A stretch of DNA of 64,000 nt, from the NCBI GenBank assembly GCA_020621405.1, contig JAHRYN010000002.1:186001-250000 (forward strand). Direction: 5' to 3'. Within the stretch, counting starts at the first letter, position 1. Every line of letters starts with the position of its first letter. Below the pieces are notes generated by a model. The model worked only from the letters and a program-made list of their open reading frames with translations. It did no database searches and was not told the origin of the DNA. Positions 17,653-25,651 of this stretch are shown here, one piece after another. Both the position numbers and the translations under genes were made by a program. This DNA is from Betaproteobacteria bacterium (lineage in GTDB: Bacteria > Pseudomonadota > Gammaproteobacteria > Burkholderiales > Rhodocyclaceae).

Positions 17653-19158
17653 TCAGGCCTGCTCCGGCTCGCCAGCCTGCAGGTCCGCTGCAAGAGGAAT
17701 CGATATCACGACGCGCGTGCCGCGACCGTCCGCGCCCTCGAGCAGCACGATGCGCCCGCGCAGCCGCTCGACGACTTCGGCGACGATGGCCAGCCCGAGC
17801 CCGCCACCGCTTCCGGGCGAGCCGGGTATGCGGTAGTACGGTTCGAACACGCGTTCGCGCAGGTCGACCGGAATGCCCGGCCCGGCATCGCTGACGACAA
17901 GCCGCGCGTTGCCCTCTTCACAAGCGAGCATCACGTCGATCGCGCTGCCCGCCGGCGCATAGCGCTGGGCGTTGTCGATGAGATTGCCGGCCATGCTGGA
18001 CAGGCCGGTCGCATCGGCGAACAGCGCACAGACATCGGAACAGATGTCGAGCCGCAGTTCGTGCCCGCTGGCTTCGCACCCTGGCCGGCGCTGCATGACC
18101 GCGTCCCGTACCACGTCGCGCAACGACACCCGCACATCCTGGGCAGGGCGGCCGGCCCGGCTGTGCGCGAGCATCTGCTCGGCCAGGTGCACGGTCCGGG
18201 CCACGCCTTCGAGCACCTTGTCGAGTGACTTCTCGCGTTGCGCAGGGTCTTCGGCGCGACGTGCGTTCTGCGCGTGAATGCTCAGCGCCGCCAGCGGCGT
18301 ACGCAGCTCGTGCGCCGCGGAGTCGATGAAACGGCGCTCACGCTCCAGCGTGCTGCGCACCCGTCCGAACAGCGCATTGAGCGCATTCAGTACCGGCGCG
18401 ACCTCGCCCGGCACCCGCGACAGCACGAGCGGTGCATCGTCCTGCGGCCGGCGCGCCGCGATGCGCTCCGCCAGCTCCGACAGCGGCGCCAGACCGTAGC
18501 CGATCAGCAGACCGGTCAGCGCGAGCACCACCAGCAGGCCGAGCAACATCGGCGCACCGGTCGCCCAGCCCAGCTTCGCTGTCAGCTCCTGGCGCGCGTC
18601 GGTACGTTCGGCCACCTGTATCCATACATCGCCGGACTGCAGCACGAACACGCGCCACAGATCATGGTCGAGTTCGCGGTCGCTGAAGCCCGCACGCATC
18701 GGCGCGAATGGCGCCATCGGCGCCGAACCGGAGCGCGCCAGCAGCAACGGGAAGGTCGCCGCGCCGTCGCCGCCCCATACCTGATAGGCCAGGCGCGTCT
18801 CGTAGCGGTGTCCGATCGGCGTCTCCGCCTCGTCAAGGCCGAATACCCACTCGCGCAGCACATTGATCAGCGGCAGGTCATGCCGGCTGGATTCGGCCTT
18901 GTCGTGCTCGGTCGACTCCGCTTCCAGCGGCGCCGGCAGCGACATGACCAGCGGCGAACTGATGGTCGCATCCTCGACCTGCCGGGCGATCAGGCTTTCC
19001 AGCACGCGCGCCGAAGTGGCCAGGCGCGCATCGAACAGTTCGTCGGCCTCGTACTGTCCGGCATCGACCGAAAGCCAGGTCGCCGTGCCCAGCACACCGA
19101 GCAATATCAGCGCACTGCCGGCCAGCAGCAGCGCCCGGATGGACATGCCGCGCAGCAT
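17653..19158 (-). CDS. Two-component sensor histidine kinase (QseC/PmrB-like)
   Basis: Membrane sensor kinase of 501 residues. A first transmembrane helix (about 8-28) is followed by a ~155-residue periplasmic sensor domain with many charged residues. A second helix (about 190-212, MLLGLLVVLALTGLLIGYGL) leads to a HAMP-like linker, the HisKA H-box FIDSAAHELRTPLAAL (phospho-His near 283) and an HATPase domain with N-box NLIDNAQRYAP, G1 DAGPGIP and G2 GGGLGLAI. The start overlaps the regulator stop (TGATG), so the pair is coupled. It follows the biosynthetic-looking operon on the same strand after an 82-nt gap. The input signal is unknown. Confidence 0.92.
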   Translation of the reverse strand: MLRGMSIRALLLAGSALILLGVLGTATWLSVDAGQYEADELFDARLATSARVLESLIARQVEDATISSPLVMSLPAPLEAESTEHDKAESSRHDLPLINVLREWVFGLDEAETPIGHRYETRLAYQVWGGDGAATFPLLLARSGSAPMAPFAPMRAGFSDRELDHDLWRVFVLQSGDVWIQVAERTDARQELTAKLGWATGAPMLLGLLVVLALTGLLIGYGLAPLSELAERIAARRPQDDAPLVLSRVPGEVAPVLNALNALFGRVRSTLERERRFIDSAAHELRTPLAALSIHAQNARRAEDPAQREKSLDKVLEGVARTVHLAEQMLAHSRAGRPAQDVRVSLRDVVRDAVMQRRPGCEASGHELRLDICSDVCALFADATGLSSMAGNLIDNAQRYAPAGSAIDVMLACEEGNARLVVSDAGPGIPVDLRERVFEPYYRIPGSPGSGGGLGLAIVAEVVERLRGRIVLLEGADGRGTRVVISIPLAADLQAGEPEQA

Positions 19159-19841
19159 CAGGCGTCCTGCCGCGCGGCAACCGGCAGCGGATCGATCACG
19201 TAACCGACGCCGCGCACCGTCCGTATCAGTTCCGGATAGAGCTTGCGTCGCAGATTGTGGATATGGACGTCGAGCGCATTGCTTTCGAGGTCGCTGTCCC
19301 AGCCGTAGATGTTGTCGACCAGCTGCTGGCGGCTCATCACGCTGCCGATGTTTTCCAGCAGCTTGCGCAGCACCATGAACTCCCGCCGCTGCAGTTCGAC
19401 CACCTGACCATTGAACGTGACGGCCAGCGCCGACGTGTCGAGTTCGATGGCGCCATAGCGGATGAGATTGACGGTGGCGCCGCGCGCGCGACGCTCGAGC
19501 GCACGCAGCCGGGCCAGCAATTCGTCTACATCGAAAGGTTTGGCCATGTAGTCGTCGGCACCGGCATCGAGCCCGCCGATGCGGTGCAGCGTGGTGTCGC
19601 GCGCACTCAGCACGAGTATCGGCACCGCGGCACCGAGTTCGCGCGCACGCCGCAGCACCTCCATGCCGTCGAGCTTCGGCAGCCCCAGATCGAGCACCAC
19701 CAGATCGATATTCGCGCAGCGCAGCGCTTCCAGCGCCAGCGCACCGTCGCGCACCCACTCCACCGCGTAGCGGGCTTGTTCCAGGGCGTCCCGGATACCG
19801 CTTCCGAGCAGCGCGTCATCTTCAACGAGAAGAACTCTCAT
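19158..19841 (-). CDS. Two-component response regulator, OmpR/PhoB family (QseB/PmrA-like)
   Basis: A 227-residue DNA-binding response regulator. The receiver domain has the acidic pair EDD at 7-9, phosphoacceptor Asp51 (VVLDLGLPKLDG), the switch Ser/Thr (LVLSARD) and Lys (MAKPFDVDEL). A PhoB-type winged helix follows (about 130-222), ending in HNLRRKLYPELIRTVRGVGYVI. ATG at 19841 starts the conserved MRVLLVEDD; an upstream in-frame start adds 11 unrelated residues. It is coupled to the sensor kinase gene downstream and sits 82 nt after the TPR gene of the neighbouring operon, so it could control that operon or simply be its neighbour. Confidence 0.93.
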   Translation of the reverse strand: MRVLLVEDDALLGSGIRDALEQARYAVEWVRDGALALEALRCANIDLVVLDLGLPKLDGMEVLRRARELGAAVPILVLSARDTTLHRIGGLDAGADDYMAKPFDVDELLARLRALERRARGATVNLIRYGAIELDTSALAVTFNGQVVELQRREFMVLRKLLENIGSVMSRQQLVDNIYGWDSDLESNALDVHIHNLRRKLYPELIRTVRGVGYVIDPLPVAARQDA

Positions 19842-19923
19842 CCATCGGCTACCGCCAGAACGACAGGCCACCATTGTCGCCCGCCCGCGCCGACTTGTGG
19901 CGTACGGGTGCGCCGGAAAGCCC

Positions 19924-20568
19924 TTACTTCAGCTTGTCCTTGACCTTGGCCAGCAGCACTTCGATTTCCTTGCGGCGGCCTTCGTCGGCCAGCGGACGGG
20001 TCGGTCGCGGCGGCGCCTGCAGCGCAAGCTCCAGCGACGCCTTGGCCTTTTCGTACTCACCGGTGCGATAGAGGAAATCACCCATGAAGAAATTGCTGTC
20101 GATGCCGCGCGGATTCAGCGTCAGGGCACGATTCAGCAGATCGCGCGCCTTGTCCTTGTCGCCGAAGCCGATCGGCCAGCCGGGCACCTGATAGTACAGA
20201 GAGGCGAGCGTGACATAGGCCGAACCGCCGAGCACGTCGGGATTGCGCGTCATCGCCTTCTCCAGCACGGCTTTCGCGTCCTTCGCCAGCGACAGCGCGC
20301 CCAGCCCGCCCTTGGCGCCGGCATGGCTGGCCACGATGATGCCGTACCAGATATCGGCTTCCGGACGATCCGGATTTTCGGCACGAACGGCGATCGCTTC
20401 CTTGGTCAGTTCCTCATAGGCCTTCTCCTGCTTGTCGGCCGGCTGCTTGTACTTGATCTGCTCCCACTCCGACTGCAGGCGGGCAATCGACTCGTCCAGC
20501 CCGGCCCATGCCGGTGACAGCGTCAGGATGGCAAACAGCGCCAACGAACCACGGATGAATGCATTCAC
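19924..20568 (-). CDS. Exported TPR-repeat protein at the end of the T_hemolysin/ligase/oxidase operon
   Basis: A 214-residue periplasmic protein with signal peptide (NAFIRGSLALFAILTLSPAWA) and several tetratricopeptide-like helical pairs (AKAVLEKAMTRNPDVLG, ARDLLNRALTLNPRGID, AKASLELALQAPP). The start is GTG at 20568, seven bases after AGGAG. It overlaps the SDR stop by 4 nt (GTGA), so it is translationally coupled to the four enzymes upstream. TPR proteins mediate protein contacts, so it may scaffold a partner or the product's export. No specific family was recognised. As the only exported member of the group it suggests that the pathway's product or target is in the envelope. Confidence 0.8.
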   Translation of the reverse strand: MNAFIRGSLALFAILTLSPAWAGLDESIARLQSEWEQIKYKQPADKQEKAYEELTKEAIAVRAENPDRPEADIWYGIIVASHAGAKGGLGALSLAKDAKAVLEKAMTRNPDVLGGSAYVTLASLYYQVPGWPIGFGDKDKARDLLNRALTLNPRGIDSNFFMGDFLYRTGEYEKAKASLELALQAPPRPTRPLADEGRRKEIEVLLAKVKDKLK

Positions 20569-21377
20569 TTTCTCACTCCTTTTTGTGCATGACGACGGAT
20601 GACGGGCAGCTGTCGCAGCAGGCTTGAATCCACCAGCGACGGCAGCATGCGATTGATGCGGACGAACAGCCTTTCCGGCCATCCGATGTGGCGTTCCGAG
20701 CGGCGGCCGTCGAGAAGATCGAGCAGGGCCTGTGCGACCACTGCCGGCTCATCGCTGGCAACCCCCAGTTCGGCGTTCAACGCAACCTGGGCCGGGCTGT
20801 TGAGCGGGGTGCGCGTGGCACGGGGCGCCAGATACTGCACCTTCAGCGTGCCACCCGCCAGTTCCCGGCGCAGCGCTTCGGTGAAGCCGCGCAAAGCGAA
20901 CTTGCTCGCACAGTAGGCGACGCTGCCCGGGTGGCCGATGTCGCCGAGGATGGAGCCGACGTTGACGATGCGCGCGTGGACCGGCCGCAGCAGCAGCGGC
21001 AGCAGCGCGCGCACCAGCAGCATCGGTGCCAGCAGATTGGTGTGAACGATGCGCTCGATAGCAGCATCGCTCTGGTCGGAAAACCAGCTCAGTTCGCCGA
21101 CGCCGGCATTGTTGACCAGCAGGTTCGCGCCACCCGGCAGCGTTTCGGCCGCAGCGACGACCGCGGCCCGTCCGTCGCTGCTGTTCAGGTCGGCCGGCAC
21201 GGTGCGCAGTTCGAGCGCCGGGCACTGTCGCGCGAGTTCGCCCGCCAGGGCGGCAAGCCTGTCGGCGTCCCGCCCGACCAGCAGCATCGCCCGGCTGCGC
21301 GGCGCCAGCGCGCGTGCGATCGCCGCACCGATGCCTCCGGTCGCGCCGGTCAGTACCACCCCCAGATCCGCCTTCAT
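20565..21377 (-). CDS. Short-chain dehydrogenase/reductase in the oxidase operon
   Basis: Classical SDR of 270 residues, predicted NAD(P)H-dependent. It shows the Rossmann glycine motif TGATGGIG near the N-terminus, NNAG at about 97-100, an active-site serine in VNVGSILGDIG and the catalytic YCASK. The C-terminal ~50 residues (WPERLFVRINRMLPSLVDSSLLRQLPVIRRHAQ) are hydrophobic/basic, a pattern seen in SDRs that act on lipid-like or membrane-bound substrates. The ATG overlaps the oxidase gene's stop by 4 nt. It probably reduces or oxidises an intermediate made by the ligase/oxidase pair; the actual substrate is unknown. Confidence 0.88.
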   Translation of the reverse strand: MKADLGVVLTGATGGIGAAIARALAPRSRAMLLVGRDADRLAALAGELARQCPALELRTVPADLNSSDGRAAVVAAAETLPGGANLLVNNAGVGELSWFSDQSDAAIERIVHTNLLAPMLLVRALLPLLLRPVHARIVNVGSILGDIGHPGSVAYCASKFALRGFTEALRRELAGGTLKVQYLAPRATRTPLNSPAQVALNAELGVASDEPAVVAQALLDLLDGRRSERHIGWPERLFVRINRMLPSLVDSSLLRQLPVIRRHAQKGVRK

Positions 21378-22042
21378 GCTGCGAGCGCCTCGCCGCAGGC
21401 AGGCAGCGCACGGAACAGATCGCCGTACAGCCGGTACATCACCCGCGCCACATGAATCACCGCCAGACGGTCTTCCTCGTCGTCAAGACCGTCCATCAGA
21501 AGAGCGAACAGGCGCACATGTTCCTGATCGAGCGTGCCGTGCGACGTCAGGTAGCTGAAGGCCGCCGGCGGCAGCTTCAACGCCTGCGCGATGCTCCCGG
21601 CGGCTGCGGTGGCGATCGACACGCTGGTGCCCTCGAGTACATGCACCATGCCGAAGAAACCGACCGGGTTCTTGCGTGCGATCCAGTCGTAGGCGAAAGC
21701 CACCATCAGCTCCGCCTCAAGTCCCGGAGCCGACGCACGGACCGCCTCGCGGTCGCCGCCGCACGCGGCAATGTCGTCGAGTATCCATTCCTCGTGGCCG
21801 ATTTCCTCTTCGATGTACTCGGCGATCGCGTGGCGCAGCGGCTCGTGATGCGCCGGCAGACGCCCGCCGCAGGACATCAGCAGCGGCACCGTATGGCGCA
21901 CGTGATGAAAGGCCTGCGTGAGGAAGGCGCGGTACTGGTCCAGCGTCACCCGCCCCGCCATCGCGTCGTGGATGATGGGCGCCGACAGCAGGTGGGCGCG
22001 CTCTGCAGCGGTTTCGCGCTGCAGCCGTTCAAAGAAGGACAT
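21374..22042 (-). CDS. Heme-oxygenase-like metal-dependent oxidase (HDO / TenA-PqqC fold)
   Basis: A 222-residue all-helical protein of the iron-containing redox enzyme family (heme-oxygenase-like fold, relatives PqqC, UndA, CADD). Ligand-type residues stand where diiron members have them: His46/47 in TQAFHHVRHT, Glu80 and His83 in EEEIGHEEW, Glu137 in VHVLEGTS, and His168, Asp172 and His175 in SHGTLDQEHV. This pattern argues for a metal oxidase, not thiaminase TenA, which uses a cysteine. Known members decarboxylate, N-oxygenate or cleave C-C bonds. ATG at 22042 overlaps the upstream ligase gene by 14 nt; the start is set by MSFFERL homology-type N-terminus and coupling. Function in this operon is unknown. 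Confidence 0.85.
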   Translation of the reverse strand: MSFFERLQRETAAERAHLLSAPIIHDAMAGRVTLDQYRAFLTQAFHHVRHTVPLLMSCGGRLPAHHEPLRHAIAEYIEEEIGHEEWILDDIAACGGDREAVRASAPGLEAELMVAFAYDWIARKNPVGFFGMVHVLEGTSVSIATAAAGSIAQALKLPPAAFSYLTSHGTLDQEHVRLFALLMDGLDDEEDRLAVIHVARVMYRLYGDLFRALPACGEALAA

Positions 22043-23489
22043 GTTCGGGTTCTCCGTTGGTGGAGGCATATATCTGGTCGAGCCGCTCGCCGTACACGGC
22101 CCACACGGCATCACGCCGGATGCGCCCGTTGTCGGTCGCCAGGCCGCTGGCGGCAGTGAAGGGCTGATCGGCACGCAGCCAGTGGCCGATGCGGGCATAG
22201 TCGGGCAGCCGCCGGTTCGCCGCCTGTACCGCTGCATCCAGCGCGTCATCGGCAAGCGGTCCGCGCGGCACGATGACCGCGGACAGGCCCGGCCGGGCCT
22301 CGCCGAACACCACCACCTGTGCCACCGCAGGCGATGCCAGCAGTTCGGCTTCGGGCCACTCCGGTGCCACGTTGCGGCCGAAGCCGGTGATGATCTGGTG
22401 CTTGATGCGGCCGGTGACGTGCAGACGGCCGTCGCCATCGATGTGACCGAGGTCACCGGTGTGCAGCGGCCCCGCGTCCGGTGCCGGCGCACCCAGATAG
22501 CCGGGCAGCCGGATTCCGTGCAGCAGTATTTCGCCGTCGCCCGCCACTTCGACACGCAGATGGGGCAGCACGCGACCGACGGCGCCGGGTGGATCGCTTG
22601 GCAGATTAAGCGCCACCACTGACCCCGCTTCCGACAGGCCGTAACCCTCGCAGGCCGGAATGCCGAGCGCCCTTGCACGCGCAATCAGGTCGGCCGAGAC
22701 GCGCGCACCACCGACCGCCACCAGCTTCAGTCCGGGCGGAACCGTCGCCCCCGCCTCGGCGGCGACCACCAGCGCGGTCAGCATCTGCGGCAAAAGGATG
22801 ATGCTTTCCGGCCGCCAGCGGTGCAACGCAGCCAGCGCGGCGCGCACGTCGAACTGGCTGGATCCGCTCAGTCCGACTTCGTTCAGCGGCGGCACGATGC
22901 ACTGCACGCCAGCCAGCCAGGCCGCATCGGCACCGGCGACGTTTTCCAGCAGCACGGCCAGCGGCAGCATGCACAGGTGCCGGCCGATGCCCAGCGCCTG
23001 TCCGACGGCGACCAGCGAGCCGGTGACGGCGGCCAGCTGCGAAGCGCTCAGGCACACACCTTTCGGCTGCCCCGTGGTGCCCGACGTGAAGGTGATCTTG
23101 CAGGTGGCTTCCGGCAGTACCGCCGGTTGCACGCTGGCCCGCACATGCATCGACAACGTGCCCGTCAACTCCGGAGCCGGACCGTCGGGCAAGGCGGAAA
23201 AGCCGAGTCTGGCGGCACGCGAACCGTCATCGCTCAGCAGCGCACCGGCGCCGGCGGCGTCCAGCGCATGCCGGCACTGCGCATCGGTGAAGAAGGTCGG
23301 CAGCGGCAGCAGCACGCGACCGCATGACTGAACGGCACGGTCGGCCACCAGCCAGTCGATGCCGTTGTCGGCCAGCAGCGCGACCACCGTCGCCCCGGTG
23401 GCGCGCACGCGCGCGGCCATGGCCTGCACCCGGACGGCGATGGCCGCCGCGTCGAAGCTTCGGTGCGAATCGATCAGCATCGGCGACAC
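22029..23489 (-). CDS. AMP-dependent acyl-activating ligase (ANL superfamily)
   Basis: A 486-residue adenylate-forming ligase. The P-loop motif TFTSGTTGQPKGV is at about 133-145, and YGLSEAG, the hinge region TGDLGHIDGDGRLHVTGR and GFGRNVAPEWPE are also present. At the usual A10 lysine the sequence reads NGRIRR, so the catalytic Lys may be replaced or shifted. At 486 residues it is somewhat shorter than typical acyl-CoA synthetases. No carrier protein is fused or adjacent, so the acceptor may be CoA, an external carrier, or the neighbouring GNAT-like protein's substrate. The start is taken as GTG at 23489 (GAGGAAG about 10 nt upstream); ATG at 23480 is an alternative. It follows the T_hemolysin gene by 2 nt. 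Confidence 0.87.
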   Translation of the reverse strand: MSPMLIDSHRSFDAAAIAVRVQAMAARVRATGATVVALLADNGIDWLVADRAVQSCGRVLLPLPTFFTDAQCRHALDAAGAGALLSDDGSRAARLGFSALPDGPAPELTGTLSMHVRASVQPAVLPEATCKITFTSGTTGQPKGVCLSASQLAAVTGSLVAVGQALGIGRHLCMLPLAVLLENVAGADAAWLAGVQCIVPPLNEVGLSGSSQFDVRAALAALHRWRPESIILLPQMLTALVVAAEAGATVPPGLKLVAVGGARVSADLIARARALGIPACEGYGLSEAGSVVALNLPSDPPGAVGRVLPHLRVEVAGDGEILLHGIRLPGYLGAPAPDAGPLHTGDLGHIDGDGRLHVTGRIKHQIITGFGRNVAPEWPEAELLASPAVAQVVVFGEARPGLSAVIVPRGPLADDALDAAVQAANRRLPDYARIGHWLRADQPFTAASGLATDNGRIRRDAVWAVYGERLDQIYASTNGEPEHVLL

Positions 23490-23491
23490 GT

Positions 23492-24163
23492 TCAGGCGGC
23501 TTCCTCGTCCATCTTCGGCAGGCCGTTGGCGATGCGTCCGGCCATCACCACCGGATTGTGGTGGTAGTAGCTGCCCCAGTTTCCGTCGCCGTCGCGCAGC
23601 CGCGCCGGATCGGCCGGGGCCACCGGAAATGGCCGCAGGCCCAGGCGGGAGAAGGAATTAGACAGCGCGCGGGTGGCCGTGAACACGACGAATTCGAAAC
23701 CGGTTTCGTGCAGATGGCGGGTGGCCAGCGCAATCAGCAGACGCCCCATCCCGGGCGAGGTGGCCGCCATATTGCCGACTTCAGCCACCGTTGCGCGCTC
23801 GACGCGCTCACCCAGCGCCTCGGCTACCGCCCGCTCCAGCGGCGCGTCGAGATACTGTTCGATGAAGGTTTCCCTGTGCGCCGGCAGGCTGTAGCCAAGC
23901 GCCGCGAGCCACTCGCCGTCGGCACCGCGCAGCCCGAGCAGCGTATCGGCGAAGTGCGTGATCACCGCGCCGTAGCCGCGCAGGAAGCAGCTGGCGATGA
24001 AGCGTTCCAGCGATGCGCGCTCCGGATGGCCGCAGCCGACCACTTCGAGCGCAGGCAAACCGGCGCCAGCAGCCAGCAAGGCGCCCGGCATGCGCGCATA
24101 CACGCCTTCGCCGCGGGCGTTCCGTTTTTCTGCCAGTGCTATCAGTGCTGCGCTCTGCGTCAT
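23492..24163 (-). CDS. Thermostable-hemolysin-family (GNAT-like) protein
   Basis: A 223-residue protein matching the family named after Vibrio delta-VPH thermostable hemolysin. Despite the name the fold is acetyltransferase-like. The core EVGNMAATSPGMGRLLIALATRHL resembles the GNAT acyl-CoA-binding strand-helix, and WGSYYHHNPVVMAG is the family's C-terminal signature. It has no signal peptide, which argues against a secreted cytolysin. ATG at 24163 is preceded by AAAAGGAGG at ideal spacing, one of the best ribosome-binding sites in the window; an in-frame start 27 nt upstream lacks one. It is first gene of the operon with the ligase, oxidase, SDR and TPR genes, where an acyl-transfer role is more plausible than hemolysis. 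Confidence 0.82.
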   Translation of the reverse strand: MTQSAALIALAEKRNARGEGVYARMPGALLAAGAGLPALEVVGCGHPERASLERFIASCFLRGYGAVITHFADTLLGLRGADGEWLAALGYSLPAHRETFIEQYLDAPLERAVAEALGERVERATVAEVGNMAATSPGMGRLLIALATRHLHETGFEFVVFTATRALSNSFSRLGLRPFPVAPADPARLRDGDGNWGSYYHHNPVVMAGRIANGLPKMDEEAA

Positions 24164-24340
24164 CGCATGCCTCCTTTTGGACAGGTGCATGCTGGCGGGC
24201 CAACATTAACGGGGACTTAAGCCAGCACAGGCGAGGATGCAACAGAACATTTCAGGCATCGGAACGGCGATGTCGCGATTGGAGTCAGACTTGCGTCCGA
24301 GGCCCTAAACTCCCGTCCTGAACGAAAGCCGGAATCCGAC

Positions 24341-25651
24341 ATGCAACCCTATTCAGAACGCCGTGCCCGCCTGATCGAACGCATGGGCAGCGGCGTGGCC
24401 GTCATCGCCACCGCCCCCGAGCGCCTGCGCAACCGCGACACGCACTACGGTTACCGTCACGACAGCTACTTCTATTACCTGACCGGCTTCACCGAGCCGG
24501 AGGCGGTGCTGGTGCTGGTGGCCGGCGACACGCCGCGCAGCATCCTGTTCTGCCGCGAAAAGAACGAAGAGCGGGAAATCTGGGACGGCTGGCGCTTCGG
24601 CCCCGACGCCGCGCGCGAGAAGTTCGGCTTCGACGAAGCCTTCACCTGCGCCGAACTCGACGCCAAGCTGCCCGAACTGATCGCCGACCAGCCGGCACTG
24701 CACTACGTGATCGGTGAAGACCCGGCCTGGGACGGCCGCATGATGGCCGCACTCAACGCCGTACGGGCACAGGCCCGCGCCGGCCGCTTCGCGCCGTCCG
24801 GACTGTTCGACATCCGCCAGCCGCTGGACGACATGCGGCTGATCAAGGACGCGCACGAACAGTCGTTGATGCGCCGCGCCGCCGACATTTCCGCCCGGGC
24901 GCACCGGCGCGCGATGCGTGCGACCCGTCCCGGCGCGATGGAATACGAGATCGAAGCGGAGCTGATCCACGAATTCCGCCGCTCCGGTTCGGAGGCGCCG
25001 GCCTACGGCTCCATCGTCGCCGGCGGCGCCAACGCCTGCGTACTGCACTACGTGTCCAACGACGCGCCGCTGCGCGACGGCGACCTGCTGCTGATCGATG
25101 CCGGCTGCGAACTGGGCGGCTACGCCTCCGACGTCACGCGTGCCTGGCCGGTCAACGGCCGTTTCAGCACCGCCCAGCGCGACCTGTACCAGCTGGTGCT
25201 GGCAGCGCAGGACGCCGCCTTCGCCATGGTGCGTCCGGGCGCGCACTTCATCGACTACCACGACGCCGCAGTCCGCGTGCTGGCACAGGGTTTCGTCGAC
25301 CTGAAGATGCTCGCCGGCAGCGTCGACAGCGTGATCGAACAGGGCACGTACAAGCGCTTCTACATGCACCGTACCGGCCACTGGCTGGGCATGGACGTGC
25401 ACGACGCCGGCGAATACCGCGCACGCAGCGGCGGGCAGGAATGGCGCACGCTGGAAACCGGCATGGTGCTGACGGTCGAGCCGGGCTGCTATGTCCGCCC
25501 GGCCGACGACGTGCCGGAAGCGTTCTGGAACATCGGCATCCGCATCGAGGACGATGTGCTGGTCACGGCCGACGGCTGCGACATCTACACCGTGAACACG
25601 CCGAAGACCGTGGCCGACATCGAAGCCGTGATGGCCGAGGCACGCACATGA
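24341..25651 (+). CDS. pepP: Xaa-Pro aminopeptidase
   Basis: Cytosolic metallopeptidase that removes N-terminal residues preceding proline. It has 436 residues, the normal length. An N-terminal aminopeptidase-P domain (about 1-160, with YGYRHDSYFYYLTGF) precedes the pita-bread catalytic domain. The five dinuclear-metal ligands are visible: Asp in LLIDAGCE, Asp in SDVTRAWP, His in HRTGHWLGMDVHD, Glu in LTVEPGCY and Glu in IRIEDDVLV. It is coupled to ubiH by an ATGA overlap, the common pepP-ubiH arrangement of proteobacteria. Confidence 0.96.
   Translation: MQPYSERRARLIERMGSGVAVIATAPERLRNRDTHYGYRHDSYFYYLTGFTEPEAVLVLVAGDTPRSILFCREKNEEREIWDGWRFGPDAAREKFGFDEAFTCAELDAKLPELIADQPALHYVIGEDPAWDGRMMAALNAVRAQARAGRFAPSGLFDIRQPLDDMRLIKDAHEQSLMRRAADISARAHRRAMRATRPGAMEYEIEAELIHEFRRSGSEAPAYGSIVAGGANACVLHYVSNDAPLRDGDLLLIDAGCELGGYASDVTRAWPVNGRFSTAQRDLYQLVLAAQDAAFAMVRPGAHFIDYHDAAVRVLAQGFVDLKMLAGSVDSVIEQGTYKRFYMHRTGHWLGMDVHDAGEYRARSGGQEWRTLETGMVLTVEPGCYVRPADDVPEAFWNIGIRIEDDVLVTADGCDIYTVNTPKTVADIEAVMAEART

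Noticed and set aside
23492..24163. A true secreted hemolysin
   Set aside because: No signal peptide or secretion gene nearby, and the sequence pattern is acetyltransferase-like; the family name is historical.
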